A stretch of 64,000 nucleotides of DNA from Glycomyces arizonensis DSM 44726 (GCF_000482705.1 NZ_AXWO01000003.1:62001-126000); one strand, 5' to 3'. Positions 1 to 8,772 are shown, numbered from the stretch's first letter. Notes: generated by a model not told the origin, from the sequence alone. Translations and numbers: made by a program.

Positions 1-2
1 AG

Positions 3-587
3 GTCCGCATCGAGGCCGAGGAGCGCGGCCTGGCCGTGGCCCGCAAGCCCGACAGCCACGACATCTGCTTCATCGCCGACGGCGACACCTCCGGATTCCT
101 CAAGAACCGGCTCGGCTCGCAGGACGGCGACATCGTCGACGCCGCCACCGGCGAGGTCCTCGGCAACCACGACGGCGCCCACCAGTTCACCGTCGGCCAG
201 CGCCACGGCCTCGGCCTCAAGCGGCCCGCCGCCGACGGCAGGCCCCGCTACGTCCTGTCGATCACGCCGGTCGACAACCGCGTCGAGGTCGGCCCCCGCG
301 AGGCGCTGCGCATCGACCGCATCCGCACCGGCGCTCCCGTCTGGCTCGGCCCCGAGCGCACCGACGCGTTCGAGTGCGAGGTGCAGCTGCGCGCCCACGG
401 CGAGGTCTACCCGGCCACCGTCACCGCCGACGCAGGCGGCCTGACCGCGAAGCTCCACAAGCCCGCCTACGGCGTCGCCGCCGGGCAGGCCCTCGTCGTC
501 TACGACCCCGACGCCTCGGACGGCGACGCCGTCCTGTGTTCCGGCACCATCGACGCCACCACTGCCGTTGAGGCCGCCGGTGTCTGA
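3..587 (+). CDS. mnmA: tRNA-specific 2-thiouridylase MnmA, C-terminal part (5' end outside window)
   Basis: MnmA thiolates the wobble uridine of Glu, Gln and Lys tRNAs in the cytoplasm, using ATP and a relayed sulfur. Only the last 194 residues are present; the frame is open to the left edge. Seen directly: the KPDSHDICFI motif, whose Cys corresponds to the family's second (persulfide-carrying) catalytic cysteine, followed by GD-x-SGFL and the HQFTVGQRHGLG segment typical of the central domain, then the C-terminal beta-barrel. The next gene overlaps the stop codon by 8 bp from its GTG start, so the two are probably translationally coupled. No unusual features are seen in the visible part. Confidence 0.93.
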   Translation, partial: VRIEAEERGLAVARKPDSHDICFIADGDTSGFLKNRLGSQDGDIVDAATGEVLGNHDGAHQFTVGQRHGLGLKRPAADGRPRYVLSITPVDNRVEVGPREALRIDRIRTGAPVWLGPERTDAFECEVQLRAHGEVYPATVTADAGGLTAKLHKPAYGVAAGQALVVYDPDASDGDAVLCSGTIDATTAVEAAGV

Positions 588-1599
588 CCAGGAGCTCCCC
601 GCCGGGGTGGCCACCGGCGTCGGCTCGCTGCCGGGCCTCGACATCGACGAGGCCGTCCGCACCGTCTTCGGCGAGTTGCCGGACTGGCCCTACCTGCCCG
701 AACTGCCCGCGCGCGGCCTCGGCGCCGACATGATCGGGCGCGGCGCGGCCCTCCTCGAAGGGCTCCCGGTGCAGTGGTGGGCCTCGGGCTGGCAGATCGC
801 CGACCTGCCGGGACGCGACGCCCGCCGCGCCGCCGACTTCCTCGAACGCGACCTCGACGCGCTCCACGCCGTCGCCGACACCACCGATGGGCCCGTGCGG
901 CTCACCGCCGTCGGCCCCTGGACGCTCGCGGCGAACCTGTGGCGGCGCACCGGCGGGGCGATGATCGCCGACCACGGCGCATCCGCCGATATCGCGGGCG
1001 CCCTCACCGAAGGGCTCCGCAACCTCGCCACCGCCGCGCAGGCGCGCCTGCCGAAGGCGCGACTGTCGATCCAGCTCGACGAGCCCGCGCTCCCGGCCGC
1101 GCTGGCCGGACGCGTCCACACCGAGTCCGGCCTGGACTTCTACCGCCGCGTCCCGCCAGAGGTCGCCCGCGACCGGCTGCGGGAGGTGGTCGACGGCGTC
1201 GGCGTGCCGGTCGTCGTCCACTGCTGCGCCGCCGACGTGCCGCTGCGGCTCCTCGCCGAGGCGGGCGTGCGCGCGGTGTCGCTGGACCTGACGCTGCTCG
1301 ACCTCGACGACGTGCCGGCAGTGGACGCCTTCGGTGAGTACCTGGACGGTGCCTTCTCCAACAGTGGCGGCGAGCTGATCGCGGGCGTCGTGCCCGCCAC
1401 CGGCGCGGCCCGCCCTGACCTCGCCGAGCGGGCCGCGGGTCGGATCACCGGCCTGTGGAACCGGCTCGGGCTCGACCCCGAGCGCCTGCCCGAGCAGGTG
1501 AGCGTCTCCACGACCTGCGGCATGGCCGGGGCGAGCCCGGCCTACGCGCGGGCCGCGATGGAGGCCTGCCGCGAAGCCGCGAGGCGCCTCCACGGCTGA
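580..1599 (+). CDS. cobalamin-independent methionine synthase-like protein (MetE C-terminal family)
   Basis: The 339-residue protein resembles the C-terminal catalytic half of MetE (UROD/MetE fold) that stands alone in many actinobacteria. Expected zinc ligands are visible: HCC at about residues 214-216 and the Cys of TTCGMAG at about 313, with the LDEP segment near 168. The GTG at 580 is preferred because it overlaps the mnmA stop by 8 bp; a TTG at 568 is also in frame. Family knowledge suggests methyl transfer to a thiol, but without the N-terminal MetE half the methyl donor is not certain. Adjacency to mnmA and, further on, ligA is common in Micromonospora-like genomes. Confidence 0.85.
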   Translation: MSDQELPAGVATGVGSLPGLDIDEAVRTVFGELPDWPYLPELPARGLGADMIGRGAALLEGLPVQWWASGWQIADLPGRDARRAADFLERDLDALHAVADTTDGPVRLTAVGPWTLAANLWRRTGGAMIADHGASADIAGALTEGLRNLATAAQARLPKARLSIQLDEPALPAALAGRVHTESGLDFYRRVPPEVARDRLREVVDGVGVPVVVHCCAADVPLRLLAEAGVRAVSLDLTLLDLDDVPAVDAFGEYLDGAFSNSGGELIAGVVPATGAARPDLAERAAGRITGLWNRLGLDPERLPEQVSVSTTCGMAGASPAYARAAMEACREAARRLHG

Positions 1600-1605
1600 G
1601 GGCGG

Positions 1606-2247
1606 CTACGGCGTGCCGGTGGCATCCATCCTCTCGCGGGCGCGTGCGTTGAACTCGTCGGTGGAGTTCAGGTGCGGGAAGGGCTCGTCGGGGACGGGCA
1701 GGCCCAGCGCCTCGCACAGCGGGCCCCAGCCCGCCCCGGTGTGGAACTCGACGAGCCGCTCGGCGGGGACGGTCGCGCGGACTCGCTCGTGGTACCGGTC
1801 GTACGCCGCCTCGACGGCCGCCGCGTCGTCCATCGCGGCGTCCCCGAAGACGCGGGCCCACAGGCCGTGGACCATCGCGACCCACCGGTCGCCGCCGGGG
1901 GTGTCCAGGTGGTCGAACCGGTTGAGGATGGTGTTGTTCATGCTGGTCCACCACGTGTCGAAGCTGTCTCTTCTGGACAGCACGACGACGGCGTCCGGGT
2001 AGTGGTCGGCGAGCTCGCCGTAGAAGGCCGAGGACGGCCAGTCGACGGCGGCGGCGTAGCCCTCGAAGAGCGCGTCCCAGTCCGGGAAGTCGCCCGCGGC
2101 GGCGGCGCTGAAGGCCGGGACGTCGATCTCCGGGCGCCCGAAGACCTCCGCCATGTGATGGCAGGGCTCGCCGAGCAGGGTTTCGAGCGCGTTCTTGAGC
2201 GTCATGGTTCCGGTGCGCGGGAGTCCCGCGCCGATTACACGCAACAT
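1606..2247 (-). CDS. sulfotransferase family protein
   Basis: This 213-residue protein has an N-terminal PAPS-binding P-loop, LPRTGTMTLKNAL at about residues 9-21. Later segments (PDAVVVLSRRD near 90, then DTWWTSMNNTI) fit the 3'-phosphate-binding part of the small 'sulfotransferase / NAD-dependent epimerase-like' family. Members transfer a sulfuryl group from PAPS to small molecules; the acceptor here is unknown. It is convergent with the methionine synthase-like gene, leaving 6 bp between stops. A 144-bp A/T-richer gap (2248-2391) upstream probably carries its promoter. It seems to be a single-gene unit. Confidence 0.75.
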   Translation of the reverse strand: MLRVIGAGLPRTGTMTLKNALETLLGEPCHHMAEVFGRPEIDVPAFSAAAAGDFPDWDALFEGYAAAVDWPSSAFYGELADHYPDAVVVLSRRDSFDTWWTSMNNTILNRFDHLDTPGGDRWVAMVHGLWARVFGDAAMDDAAAVEAAYDRYHERVRATVPAERLVEFHTGAGWGPLCEALGLPVPDEPFPHLNSTDEFNARARERMDATGTP

Positions 2248-2391
2248 AGCCTGAAAGTATTCGGCCGCAACGGCTCCGGCAAGTTGATCATGGACTGTCG
2301 TCTATGGTCTGCTCTGTCGGAGATGCCCCGTTGCGGCCTTACTCCAGGTTATTATGGTCGTCGTATCAGTGATGTGACATTGGGCATTCGA

Positions 2392-4728
2392 TCAGGCAAG
2401 CTCTTGATAAAGGGTGCGCAGCTGATCGGCGAGACCCGCGCAGACCTCCCGGGCGCCCTCGTCGGTCGGGCCCGCCATGATGCTCACCCCGTACACCAGG
2501 TCCTCCTCGACGAACGAGTACTTGAGCTCCGGGTACGTCTCGCTGTTGGAGACCGCGGTGAACCCCTCCGCGCCATCCAGATCGGCGACCGTGTAATGAC
2601 TGCGCTCGCGGTCGTCGCGGTCCTCGGCCAGGACGGCCTGCGCCCCCTCGGAATCCGACCACTGCTTGACCTCCATGCGCAGGTAGCTGGCGCCAGAGCC
2701 GTAGTAGGCGCATTCGAGATAGGCGTAGGGCGTCTCATCGTCGGCGAGCTCGGCGCCGAAGACCCCTCCGGTCTGGTGCGCCTCGTCCGGCATGACGCCG
2801 TAATCGCCCTTGGCAGAGGTTCCGAACAGCTCCTCGGCGGCGGTCAGATCGAGCAGATCGCAGGTGTCCCAATGGAAGTAGCCCGCACCGGCCGCCGGTC
2901 CGGTGTCGGTGGCCGGCGCAGTCGGCTCCTCGCTCCGGTCCGGCTCCGTGTACGGATCCTGCTGCGAATCCAGCGGATCATCGGACCCGTACTCGTCGAT
3001 GCCGTCGATGCTGTCGAGGTGGACGCATTCGGCTCCGACGGCGTTCGTGTGCGTTTCGGCCAGCCCGTGGCCGTGCCCCCACCCGTAGTTCCACGCCAGC
3101 GCGGGCCGGTCGTCGTCCCCCCAGTCGGCGCGGTCGAAGACGCACTCGCGTTCGTCGTCGGGCAGCTCGGCCAGCGCGTCCGCGGCGTCGGCCGACAGCC
3201 CGGCCGCGTAGTACGGGTCGAACTTCCCCGTCTCCTCGAAGCGGTCCACGTTGTACCCGGCGATGAACCCGTCCGGGTTGATCGCCGCCAGGCCCAAGAG
3301 CACCGCCGCGCCCGAGCCGAGGATCGCCCGCGGCAGCCACGTCGCGCGCAGCTTCCAGCAGCACACCAGGACCAGCACGAACAGGATCGCCAGCCAGATC
3401 TCGACGGTGAACACCCACAGCCGCAGCCGCGTCAGCCCGAACGACTCGAAGTAGCGGCTCATGCGGAACATCGCCGAGGCCACGATCGCCAGCGACATCA
3501 CGCACAGCGCGCCCAGCAGGATCCTGGCGACCCACCGGTCGGCCCGCTCCCGCCTCGGCGCCTTCCACGCGGCCACCGCGATGACCCCGAGCGCGAGCAC
3601 CGCGACCACGCTCAACTGCCAGAACCCGCTCCTGGCGTACTCGGCCATCGTCAGGCCCGCGGTCTCCATGACGTACTCGTCGCCGCCGAACAGCACCCGC
3701 GCCTGGAGCGCGATGAACGCCGCGAACAGCAGGTTCAGCGCCCCCAGCGGCACCGCGACCTCGAAGCGCGAGGCCGGCTTCGGCTCGTCCGGCTCCTCGG
3801 GGTCGTAGCGGGGCTTCGCGATCGACACGTACGCCCACAGCAGGACCAGCCCGAACAGTATGACCGTCAGCACGGTGCGCCAGAACAGCGAGAACAGGTT
3901 GATCTCGGGCACCAGGTCCGCCACGATCGCGGCGAAGTTCGAGTCGGCCGCGACGAACAGGCCGCCGAAGACCACCAGCAGGCCCACCGTGATCGCGACG
4001 ACCCGCAGGTTGCGCATCGCGTTGCCCGTCTCGGTCGGGCGCCGGTAGCCCCGGTTCGCCCACCGGAACGCACCGGCCAGGCCGCCGAGGTACCCGAAGG
4101 CCGCCGAGGCGATCCCGGAGAACCGGGAGTGCGGCGCGAGGACCAGCGGCGTCAGCAGCAGCGCGGTGAACGCGCACAGCGTCACGATCCAGCCCGCGTC
4201 GCGGACGGCCGCGACCGACCACAGGCCCGCCACCAGGACGGCCCCGGGGATGCGGACGGACAGCGCCTCCCGGCCGCCCACCAGCAGCGGCACGACCGTC
4301 ATCGCGAGGCCGGTGAGCGCCAGGCCGATCCCGACGCCCTCGCTGTGGAACGCGGCCCAGCCGCCGAACAGCGCCACCACCGCGCAGGCGAGGGTGATGT
4401 ACTGCGGCGCACCGGCCTCGGGGATCCGCCACCGCTTGCTCGGGACCCTGACCGCCACCGGGTAACCGAGGATCTGGACCTGTCCTGTGTACGGGTGGTA
4501 CCCGTACTGCAGCGCCTGGGGTGGCGGTGCCATCGGCTGGGGTGCCATCGGCGGCGGCTGCGGCGCCATCGGCTGCGGCTGCTGCGGTGGTGGCGGTGGC
4601 GGCGCCGCCCGCTCGGTATCCGCCGGTGCCGCCTCTCGGGGTGTCGCTTCCGCAGTCGGTTCATCGACCGGACGCCCCTCGGCGTCCTCCGGCGTCTGCG
4701 GCGCGGGGGATTCTTCGTCAGTGCTCAT
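2392..4728 (-). CDS. large proline-rich polytopic membrane protein with extracellular C-terminal domain
   Basis: Function not recognised. The 778-residue protein has an acidic, proline-rich cytoplasmic N-terminus (P/Q/M-rich about residues 41-72). A membrane domain of a dozen or so hydrophobic segments covers about 105-490. A soluble C-terminal region follows, whose last 170 residues (from WDTCDLLDLTAAEELFG) have the Cys/Gly spacing of DUF3558-like extracellular domains. Two Cys (in WDTCDLL and YLECAYY) could form a disulfide. The ATG at 4728 is chosen because GAGAAGG lies just upstream; the frame stays open to 4830. Related proteins occur in streptomycetes as uncharacterised cell-envelope proteins. 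Probably monocistronic. Confidence 0.7.
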   Translation of the reverse strand: MSTDEESPAPQTPEDAEGRPVDEPTAEATPREAAPADTERAAPPPPPPQQPQPMAPQPPPMAPQPMAPPPQALQYGYHPYTGQVQILGYPVAVRVPSKRWRIPEAGAPQYITLACAVVALFGGWAAFHSEGVGIGLALTGLAMTVVPLLVGGREALSVRIPGAVLVAGLWSVAAVRDAGWIVTLCAFTALLLTPLVLAPHSRFSGIASAAFGYLGGLAGAFRWANRGYRRPTETGNAMRNLRVVAITVGLLVVFGGLFVAADSNFAAIVADLVPEINLFSLFWRTVLTVILFGLVLLWAYVSIAKPRYDPEEPDEPKPASRFEVAVPLGALNLLFAAFIALQARVLFGGDEYVMETAGLTMAEYARSGFWQLSVVAVLALGVIAVAAWKAPRRERADRWVARILLGALCVMSLAIVASAMFRMSRYFESFGLTRLRLWVFTVEIWLAILFVLVLVCCWKLRATWLPRAILGSGAAVLLGLAAINPDGFIAGYNVDRFEETGKFDPYYAAGLSADAADALAELPDDERECVFDRADWGDDDRPALAWNYGWGHGHGLAETHTNAVGAECVHLDSIDGIDEYGSDDPLDSQQDPYTEPDRSEEPTAPATDTGPAAGAGYFHWDTCDLLDLTAAEELFGTSAKGDYGVMPDEAHQTGGVFGAELADDETPYAYLECAYYGSGASYLRMEVKQWSDSEGAQAVLAEDRDDRERSHYTVADLDGAEGFTAVSNSETYPELKYSFVEEDLVYGVSIMAGPTDEGAREVCAGLADQLRTLYQELA

Positions 4729-4909
4729 GCGAAGCCTTCTCGTCGGAGGATCAGAAGAATAACGCATACCGGCTCGTCCGCGGCTGCCCCGCATGTGAAC
4801 CGCCACCTCAACGCCGGGAATACCGCCCACAGTGGTGCAATCGAGTCACGGCTCCGCGCCGCTCTCACTCGGTGTGCCCGAGCCGATCCTGTGGTTCACT
4901 GGAGTCGTG

Positions 4910-5611
4910 GTGGCAGGCGACGACACAGGGCCGAGCATGCTCGGCAACCGGCTCAACTGGCTGCGCGCCGGAGTGCTCGGCGCGAACGACGGCATCGTGT
5001 CCACCGCTGGGATCGTCATCGGCGTCGCGGGAGCGACCACCGACCGCGCCACGATCATGGTCTCGGGCCTCGCGGGCCTCGTCGCCGGTGCCCTGTCCAT
5101 GGCGGGCGGCGAGTACACCTCGGTCTCCACCCAGCGCGACACCGAGGCGACCCTCGTCGACGCCACGCAGCGGGAGCTGGCCGAGAACCCCGAGGCCGCC
5201 GAGGGCGAGCTGGCCGAGAGCCTGGAGTCCAGGGGCCTGTCGGCGCCGACGGCGCGCCTGGTCGCCCGCGAGCTGTCCGAGCGCGACCCGCTCCGGGCCC
5301 ACTCCCAGGTCGAGTTCGGCCTCGACCCCGACGACCTCACCAGCCCCTGGCAGGCGGCGCTGTCGTCGTTCGTGAGCTTCACCTGCGGGGCGCTGCTGCC
5401 GCTGGTGGCGATCGGCCTGCTGGGGCCGGGCGTCCGCGTCCTCGGCTGCGCGCTCGCGGTGGTCGCGGCGCTGGCGCTGACCGGCTACACCTCGGCCGTG
5501 CTCGGCGGGGCCCCGCGCCTGCGCGCGACGCTGCGCGTCATGGCCGTCGGCGCGGCCACGATGGCGATCACGTACTCGGCCGGCTCCCTCTTCGGGATCG
5601 CCACCGGCTAG
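4910..5611 (+). CDS. VIT1/CCC1 family divalent metal transporter
   Basis: Members of this family move Fe2+ and Mn2+ across membranes. The 233-residue protein starts with NRLNWLRAGVLGANDGIVSTAGIVIGVAG, the conserved first transmembrane helix of the family. A second helix carries the SMAGGEYTSVSTQRD motif, then comes an acidic cytoplasmic metal-binding segment rich in Glu (about residues 85-155), and three C-terminal helices follow. GTG codons at 4907 and 4910 are both possible; GGAG at 4901-4904 favours 4910. The stop overlaps that of the convergent TetR gene within the palindrome CTAG, so both genes end on the same four bases. No iron box was found upstream. Confidence 0.88.
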   Translation: MAGDDTGPSMLGNRLNWLRAGVLGANDGIVSTAGIVIGVAGATTDRATIMVSGLAGLVAGALSMAGGEYTSVSTQRDTEATLVDATQRELAENPEAAEGELAESLESRGLSAPTARLVARELSERDPLRAHSQVEFGLDPDDLTSPWQAALSSFVSFTCGALLPLVAIGLLGPGVRVLGCALAVVAALALTGYTSAVLGGAPRLRATLRVMAVGAATMAITYSAGSLFGIATG

Positions 5612-6222
5612 GGAGCCAGGTGCTGCACCGGCATCGTCAGGTACCGGTCGATGGTCGGCCCGATGGTCTCGGCGAGCTCTTCGACGCCGAGCGAGGCGAT
5701 CGGTTCGAGCTTGAGGATGTAGCGGGCCACCACGAGCCCGAATATCTGGGAGGCGATGAAGCCCGCGCGGACGCGGAGGTTGTCGACCTCGCCGCCGAGG
5801 ACCTCCTCGATGGTCTTGACGATCCGGTGCTCGAACATCTGCTTCATGATGAACGAGCTCGCCGGCCTGGACAGGCTGGTGCGGACGACCGCGATGAGCT
5901 TGTCCGAGTGCGGCCCGTCCCAGACGGCGACGAACGCGCGCATGAGCCGCTCTCCCGCGTCCTCCACACTGCCGCCGCGCAGCACGGCCGCGACTTCGGG
6001 AGCGGGGTCCAGCGGCAGCTCGACGGCGGCGAGGAACAGGTCGTCCTTCGAGCCGAAGTAGTGGTGGATCAGCGAGGGGTCGACGCCGGCCTGGGCGGCG
6101 ATGCGCCGCATGCTGACCGACTCGTACCCCTCGTCCGCGAACATGGCGCGGGCGGCGGCCAGGATCTCCGCCCTCGTGTCGGGCTTGCCTGACCGCCGTC
6201 CGCTTCGCTTGGCTCTGACCAC
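5608..6222 (-). CDS. TetR family transcriptional regulator of the adjacent ABC exporter
   Basis: The 204-residue protein has a TetR N-terminal DNA-binding domain: TRAEILAAARAMFADEGYESVSMRRIAAQAGVDPSLIHHYFGSKDDLF at about residues 16-63, with recognition helix around SLIHHYF. The C-terminal ligand domain is not assignable. It is the third gene of a minus-strand unit: ATPase, permease, then this gene 9 bp after the permease stop. Two near-identical palindromes at 7713-7732 and 7747-7766, in front of the ATPase, are likely its operators, so I infer autoregulated repression of the exporter. Start is GTG at 6222. Confidence 0.9.
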   Translation of the reverse strand: MVRAKRSGRRSGKPDTRAEILAAARAMFADEGYESVSMRRIAAQAGVDPSLIHHYFGSKDDLFLAAVELPLDPAPEVAAVLRGGSVEDAGERLMRAFVAVWDGPHSDKLIAVVRTSLSRPASSFIMKQMFEHRIVKTIEEVLGGEVDNLRVRAGFIASQIFGLVVARYILKLEPIASLGVEELAETIGPTIDRYLTMPVQHLAP

Positions 6223-6231
6223 AGGCGGAGC

Positions 6232-6969
6232 CTAACCGGTCCGCCGTCGCAGCGTGGCGGCTCCGAGCACGGTTGCGACGACGACCGCACCGGCCACGAT
6301 GCCGAGGTCGCCCCACAGCTCGGCGGTGAGCTCCGAGGACGTCTGCACCTGCTGGAGTGCCTTGACGGAGTAGGTGAGCGGCAGCGCGTCGGAGACGCCC
6401 TGGAGCCACCCGGCCATCTCCTCGCGCGGCCAGATCAGTCCGCACAGGAAGATCTGCGGGACGATGAGCACCGGCATGAACTGGACGGCCTGGAACTCGG
6501 TGGCGGCGAACGCGGAGACGAGCAGGCCCAGCGCCATGCCGAACACGGAGGTGACGATCGCGATGAAGGCGACCATCCAGGCCGAGCCGACGGTGTCGAG
6601 GTCGAGCCACAGGTAGGCCACGGCGGCGGCGACGCCGGTCTGCGCGGCGGCGCAGACCCCGAAGGCGATGGCGTAGCCGCCGACGAGGTCCATCTTGGCC
6701 GTCGGGGTGGTCATCAGCCGCTCCAGTGTCCCGGCCGTGCGCTCGCGCTGCATCGTGATCGAGGTCAGCAGGAACATGATCGTGAACGGGAAGACGGCCA
6801 GCAGGATGAGCCCGACGCGGTCGAACATCTGCGGCGAGGCGTCCATGATGGCGCTGATGAGCGCGATGATGAGCGCCGGGACGGCGAGGATGAGGGCGAT
6901 GGTGCGCTTGTCGTTGAGCAGCTGGCGCAGGATCCGCGCGGCGGTGATGAACGTGATGCGAAGCGACAT
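6232..6969 (-). CDS. ABC-2 type transporter permease (drug/lipid export)
   Basis: This 245-residue membrane protein has six hydrophobic segments and the ABC-2 pattern: an early TM (about residues 22-42), TMs around 58-75, 100-125 and 135-160, the QFMPVLIVPQIFLCGLIWP segment typical of NodJ/DrrB-like permeases, and a final TM near the C-terminus. The amphipathic coupling stretch QRERTAGTLERLMTTP at about 75-90 is the usual contact with the ATPase. Start ATG at 6969 lies one base after the ATPase stop, so the pair is translationally coupled. Substrate unknown; control by the downstream TetR gene is inferred. Confidence 0.88.
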   Translation of the reverse strand: MSLRITFITAARILRQLLNDKRTIALILAVPALIIALISAIMDASPQMFDRVGLILLAVFPFTIMFLLTSITMQRERTAGTLERLMTTPTAKMDLVGGYAIAFGVCAAAQTGVAAAVAYLWLDLDTVGSAWMVAFIAIVTSVFGMALGLLVSAFAATEFQAVQFMPVLIVPQIFLCGLIWPREEMAGWLQGVSDALPLTYSVKALQQVQTSSELTAELWGDLGIVAGAVVVATVLGAATLRRRTG

Positions 6970-6970
6970 G

Positions 6971-7699
6971 TCAGCTGGTCCTCTCCAGTTCGCGGATGAG
7001 GTGGAGGAACGCGTCCTCCAGGTTGTCGGTGCCGGTGGACGCGCGCAGCTGGGCGGGCGTGTCGTCGGCGATGAACCGGCCCTCGCGCACCAGCAGGAGC
7101 CGGTCGCAGCGGTCGGCCTCGTCCATGACGTGGCTGGAGACGAGGAGGGTGCGCCCGGCGGACGCGAGGTCGCGGAACTGGCTCCACAGCTCTTCGCGGA
7201 TGACCGGGTCGAGTCCGACGGTCGGCTCGTCGAGGACCAGGACCTCGGGCTCGCACACCAGCGCGCACGCCAGCGAGGTGCGGGTCTTCTGGCCGCCGGA
7301 GAGGTTCCCGGCCAGCTGGTTCGCGTGGTCGTGCATGCCGACGGCGTCGATGGCGGACATCGCCTCCTTGCGGCTGCGGCCGTACAGCGAGGCGAAGTAG
7401 GCCACGTTGGACTTGACGCTGAGGTCGGGGTAGATCGAGGCGTCCTGGGTGACGTAGGCGACGCGATTGCGCAGGGGCTTGGACCCGGCGGGCTCGCCCA
7501 GGACGGTGACGGTGCCGGACTTGACCTTCTGGGTGCCGACGATGGACCGGATGAGGGTGGTCTTGCCCGAGCCCGACGGGCCGAGCAGCCCGGTGACCGA
7601 CCCGGCCGGAATGGCGGTGGAGACGTCGAGCAGCACCGTCCGGCCGCCGCGCTCGACGACCAGGTGCTCCACGACGACGGCTGGGTTGTCGGGTGGCAT
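6971..7699 (-). CDS. ABC transporter ATP-binding protein (ABC-2 drug exporter)
   Basis: This 242-residue nucleotide-binding protein powers the adjacent permease. Motifs seen: Walker A GPSGSGKTT (about residues 40-48), Q-loop in YVTQDASIY, signature LSGGQKTR, Walker B VLVLDEPTVGLDP and switch His in VSSHVMDEADRCD. All are intact. Start ATG at 7699 has GGAGG upstream; a longer frame to 7753 would run through the operator region and is less likely. It is the first gene of a three-gene unit (ATPase, permease, TetR) and sits directly downstream of the two palindromes described below. Confidence 0.93.
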   Translation of the reverse strand: MPPDNPAVVVEHLVVERGGRTVLLDVSTAIPAGSVTGLLGPSGSGKTTLIRSIVGTQKVKSGTVTVLGEPAGSKPLRNRVAYVTQDASIYPDLSVKSNVAYFASLYGRSRKEAMSAIDAVGMHDHANQLAGNLSGGQKTRTSLACALVCEPEVLVLDEPTVGLDPVIREELWSQFRDLASAGRTLLVSSHVMDEADRCDRLLLVREGRFIADDTPAQLRASTGTDNLEDAFLHLIRELERTS

Positions 7700-7712
7700 G
7701 GGAGCCTCCAAT

Positions 7713-7766
7713 AATTCAACGACTGATGAATTCAATCTACCACAAGAATTCACCGATCAATGAATT
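7713..7766. promoter_or_regulatory. paired TetR-type operators upstream of the ABC exporter
   Basis: Two 20-bp palindromes of the form AATTCA-N8-TGAATT lie at 7713-7732 and 7747-7766, with starts 34 bp apart. Their inner bases also partly agree (ACGACTGA and CCGATCAA). They stand out in otherwise GC-rich sequence and sit 14-67 bp upstream of the ATPase start. A weak minus-strand promoter could lie between or across them. Inferred to be binding sites for the TetR protein encoded at the end of the same unit. Confidence 0.72.
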
Positions 7767-7895
7767 ATCCTGGGTCAAATCCGGCCGAGCGGTGATGCGG
7801 AGCCGTTATTCATTCGTTTCGATACGCTGCCGTATTGCCCGTACGCTTAAGCGCGATTGTCCACAAACGAATCTAGAACGGATGGCTGCGCCAAG

Positions 7896-8519
7896 ATGAC
7901 GCAACTTGATGAGATGGTGTCCGGAGCGAAGCGGTTGCTGGTGGTGGGCGGGGTCGGCCTGTTCGCCGCCTTCGGGCTCGCCGCCTGCGGTGCTGAAGAG
8001 GACGGCGGCGACGGGTCCGCCGGGACCTCGGAGTCGACCGCCGCCGAGGAGACCGAGGCCGCCGAGGACGCCGCCGGTGACGCCGCCGCGGCGTCCTACG
8101 GGGACGGCACCGCCCCCGAGGCTCCGCTGGAGCCCGGTGCCAGCGCCGAGATCGGCGACTGGTCCGTCGCGCTCGGGGAGGTCGTCGTCGACGCCGCCGA
8201 CGTGATCGCCGAGGTCGATCCGACCAACACCGCGCCCGCCGAGGGCAACATCTTCATCATGATCGAACTCCAGGCCACCTACAACGGCGCCGACGCCGGC
8301 GACCCTTACATGGACCTGGCCTGGAGCGCCTGGGACGGCAGCGCTGACGTGGGAGAGGAGCCGTTCCTGCTCGCGCCCGAGGACCTGTCGCTGGTCGGGA
8401 ACGTCGCCTCCGGCGAGACGGCCTCGGGGAACGTCGTGATCGAGGCTCCCGAAGGCGATTACTCGACCGTGGCGGTCGGCGAGCTCATGGGCGACCAGTT
8501 CTACTTCGCCATCGGTTAG
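7896..8519 (+). CDS. secreted lipoprotein with DUF4352-like domain
   Basis: This 207-residue predicted lipoprotein has a basic n-region (GAKR), a hydrophobic core (LLVVGGVGLFAAFG) and lipobox LAAC with the acylated Cys at about residue 31. An acidic Ala/Glu/Gly-rich linker (about 32-75) follows, then a beta-rich domain of about 125 residues (IGDWSVALGEVVVDAADVI ... GNIFIMIELQATYNG) that resembles the immunoglobulin-like DUF4352 fold of exported actinobacterial proteins. Role unknown. ATG at 7896 is used; ATG at 7914 would give a more classical signal peptide, and neither has a strong ribosome site. It is followed by the first copy of a 104-bp repeat carrying a hairpin. Confidence 0.75.
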   Translation: MTQLDEMVSGAKRLLVVGGVGLFAAFGLAACGAEEDGGDGSAGTSESTAAEETEAAEDAAGDAAAASYGDGTAPEAPLEPGASAEIGDWSVALGEVVVDAADVIAEVDPTNTAPAEGNIFIMIELQATYNGADAGDPYMDLAWSAWDGSADVGEEPFLLAPEDLSLVGNVASGETASGNVVIEAPEGDYSTVAVGELMGDQFYFAIG

Positions 8520-8525
8520 ACGGAA

Positions 8526-8568
8526 AGATCCGGCCGCGTGACGGGACGGGTGTCTCGCGGCCGGATCT
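8526..8568 (+). terminator. hairpin terminator after the lipoprotein gene (repeat copy 1)
   Basis: Arms at 8526-8542 and 8552-8568 pair over 17 bp with one mismatch around a 9-base loop, starting 7 bp after the lipoprotein stop. There is no long T-run, so the assignment rests on stem strength and position. Confidence 0.6.
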
Positions 8569-8629
8569 TCTGGTCGCCGGTCTGGAGGTCCGGCGGTCGG
8601 GAGGCGTGTTGTCCGAGTGTGGGCTCAGG
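8526..8629. repeat. 104-bp direct repeat, copy 1 (left flank of the AAA ATPase cassette)
   Basis: This block matches 10364-10467 in the same orientation with three differences in 104 positions, all inside the hairpin region. The offset between copies is 1838 bp. It begins with a 17-bp-arm hairpin and ends at GGGCTCAGG. In the second copy the same sequence directly abuts the stop of the PhoX-family gene, so copy 2 is the native context and copy 1 looks like a duplication that brackets the ATPase gene. Confidence 0.9.
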
Positions 8630-8772
8630 AGGATGCCTTCCAGACGAGGGGGTGGCTCGCGGAGAACTTTCCCGTGTGAGATGAGGGCTTGATCTCTTGA
8701 CACCGGATCTCTTGACACCAGTTGAGGAGACGTCTTCCGCAAGCCCGATCTCTCAAGAACTTGCGCCTGGTT
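8630..8772. other. intergenic tail of the ATPase cassette with short direct repeats
   Basis: This 143-bp stretch lies between the first 104-bp repeat and the ATPase stop. It holds two direct copies of GATCTCTTGACACC at 8691-8704 and 8706-8719, plus a short inverted pair GGGCTT (8685-8690) and AAGCCC (8741-8746). No coding capacity is apparent. The repeats could be remnants of an element end, but no transposase or classical terminal repeat is present. Confidence 0.45.

Noticed and set aside
1672-6192. A 1506-codon open frame on the plus strand crossing several genes
   Set aside because: It lies antisense or out of frame to genes with clear domain motifs; long stop-free frames are expected in GC-rich DNA and its sequence is Arg/Gly/Pro/Val-rich without domains.
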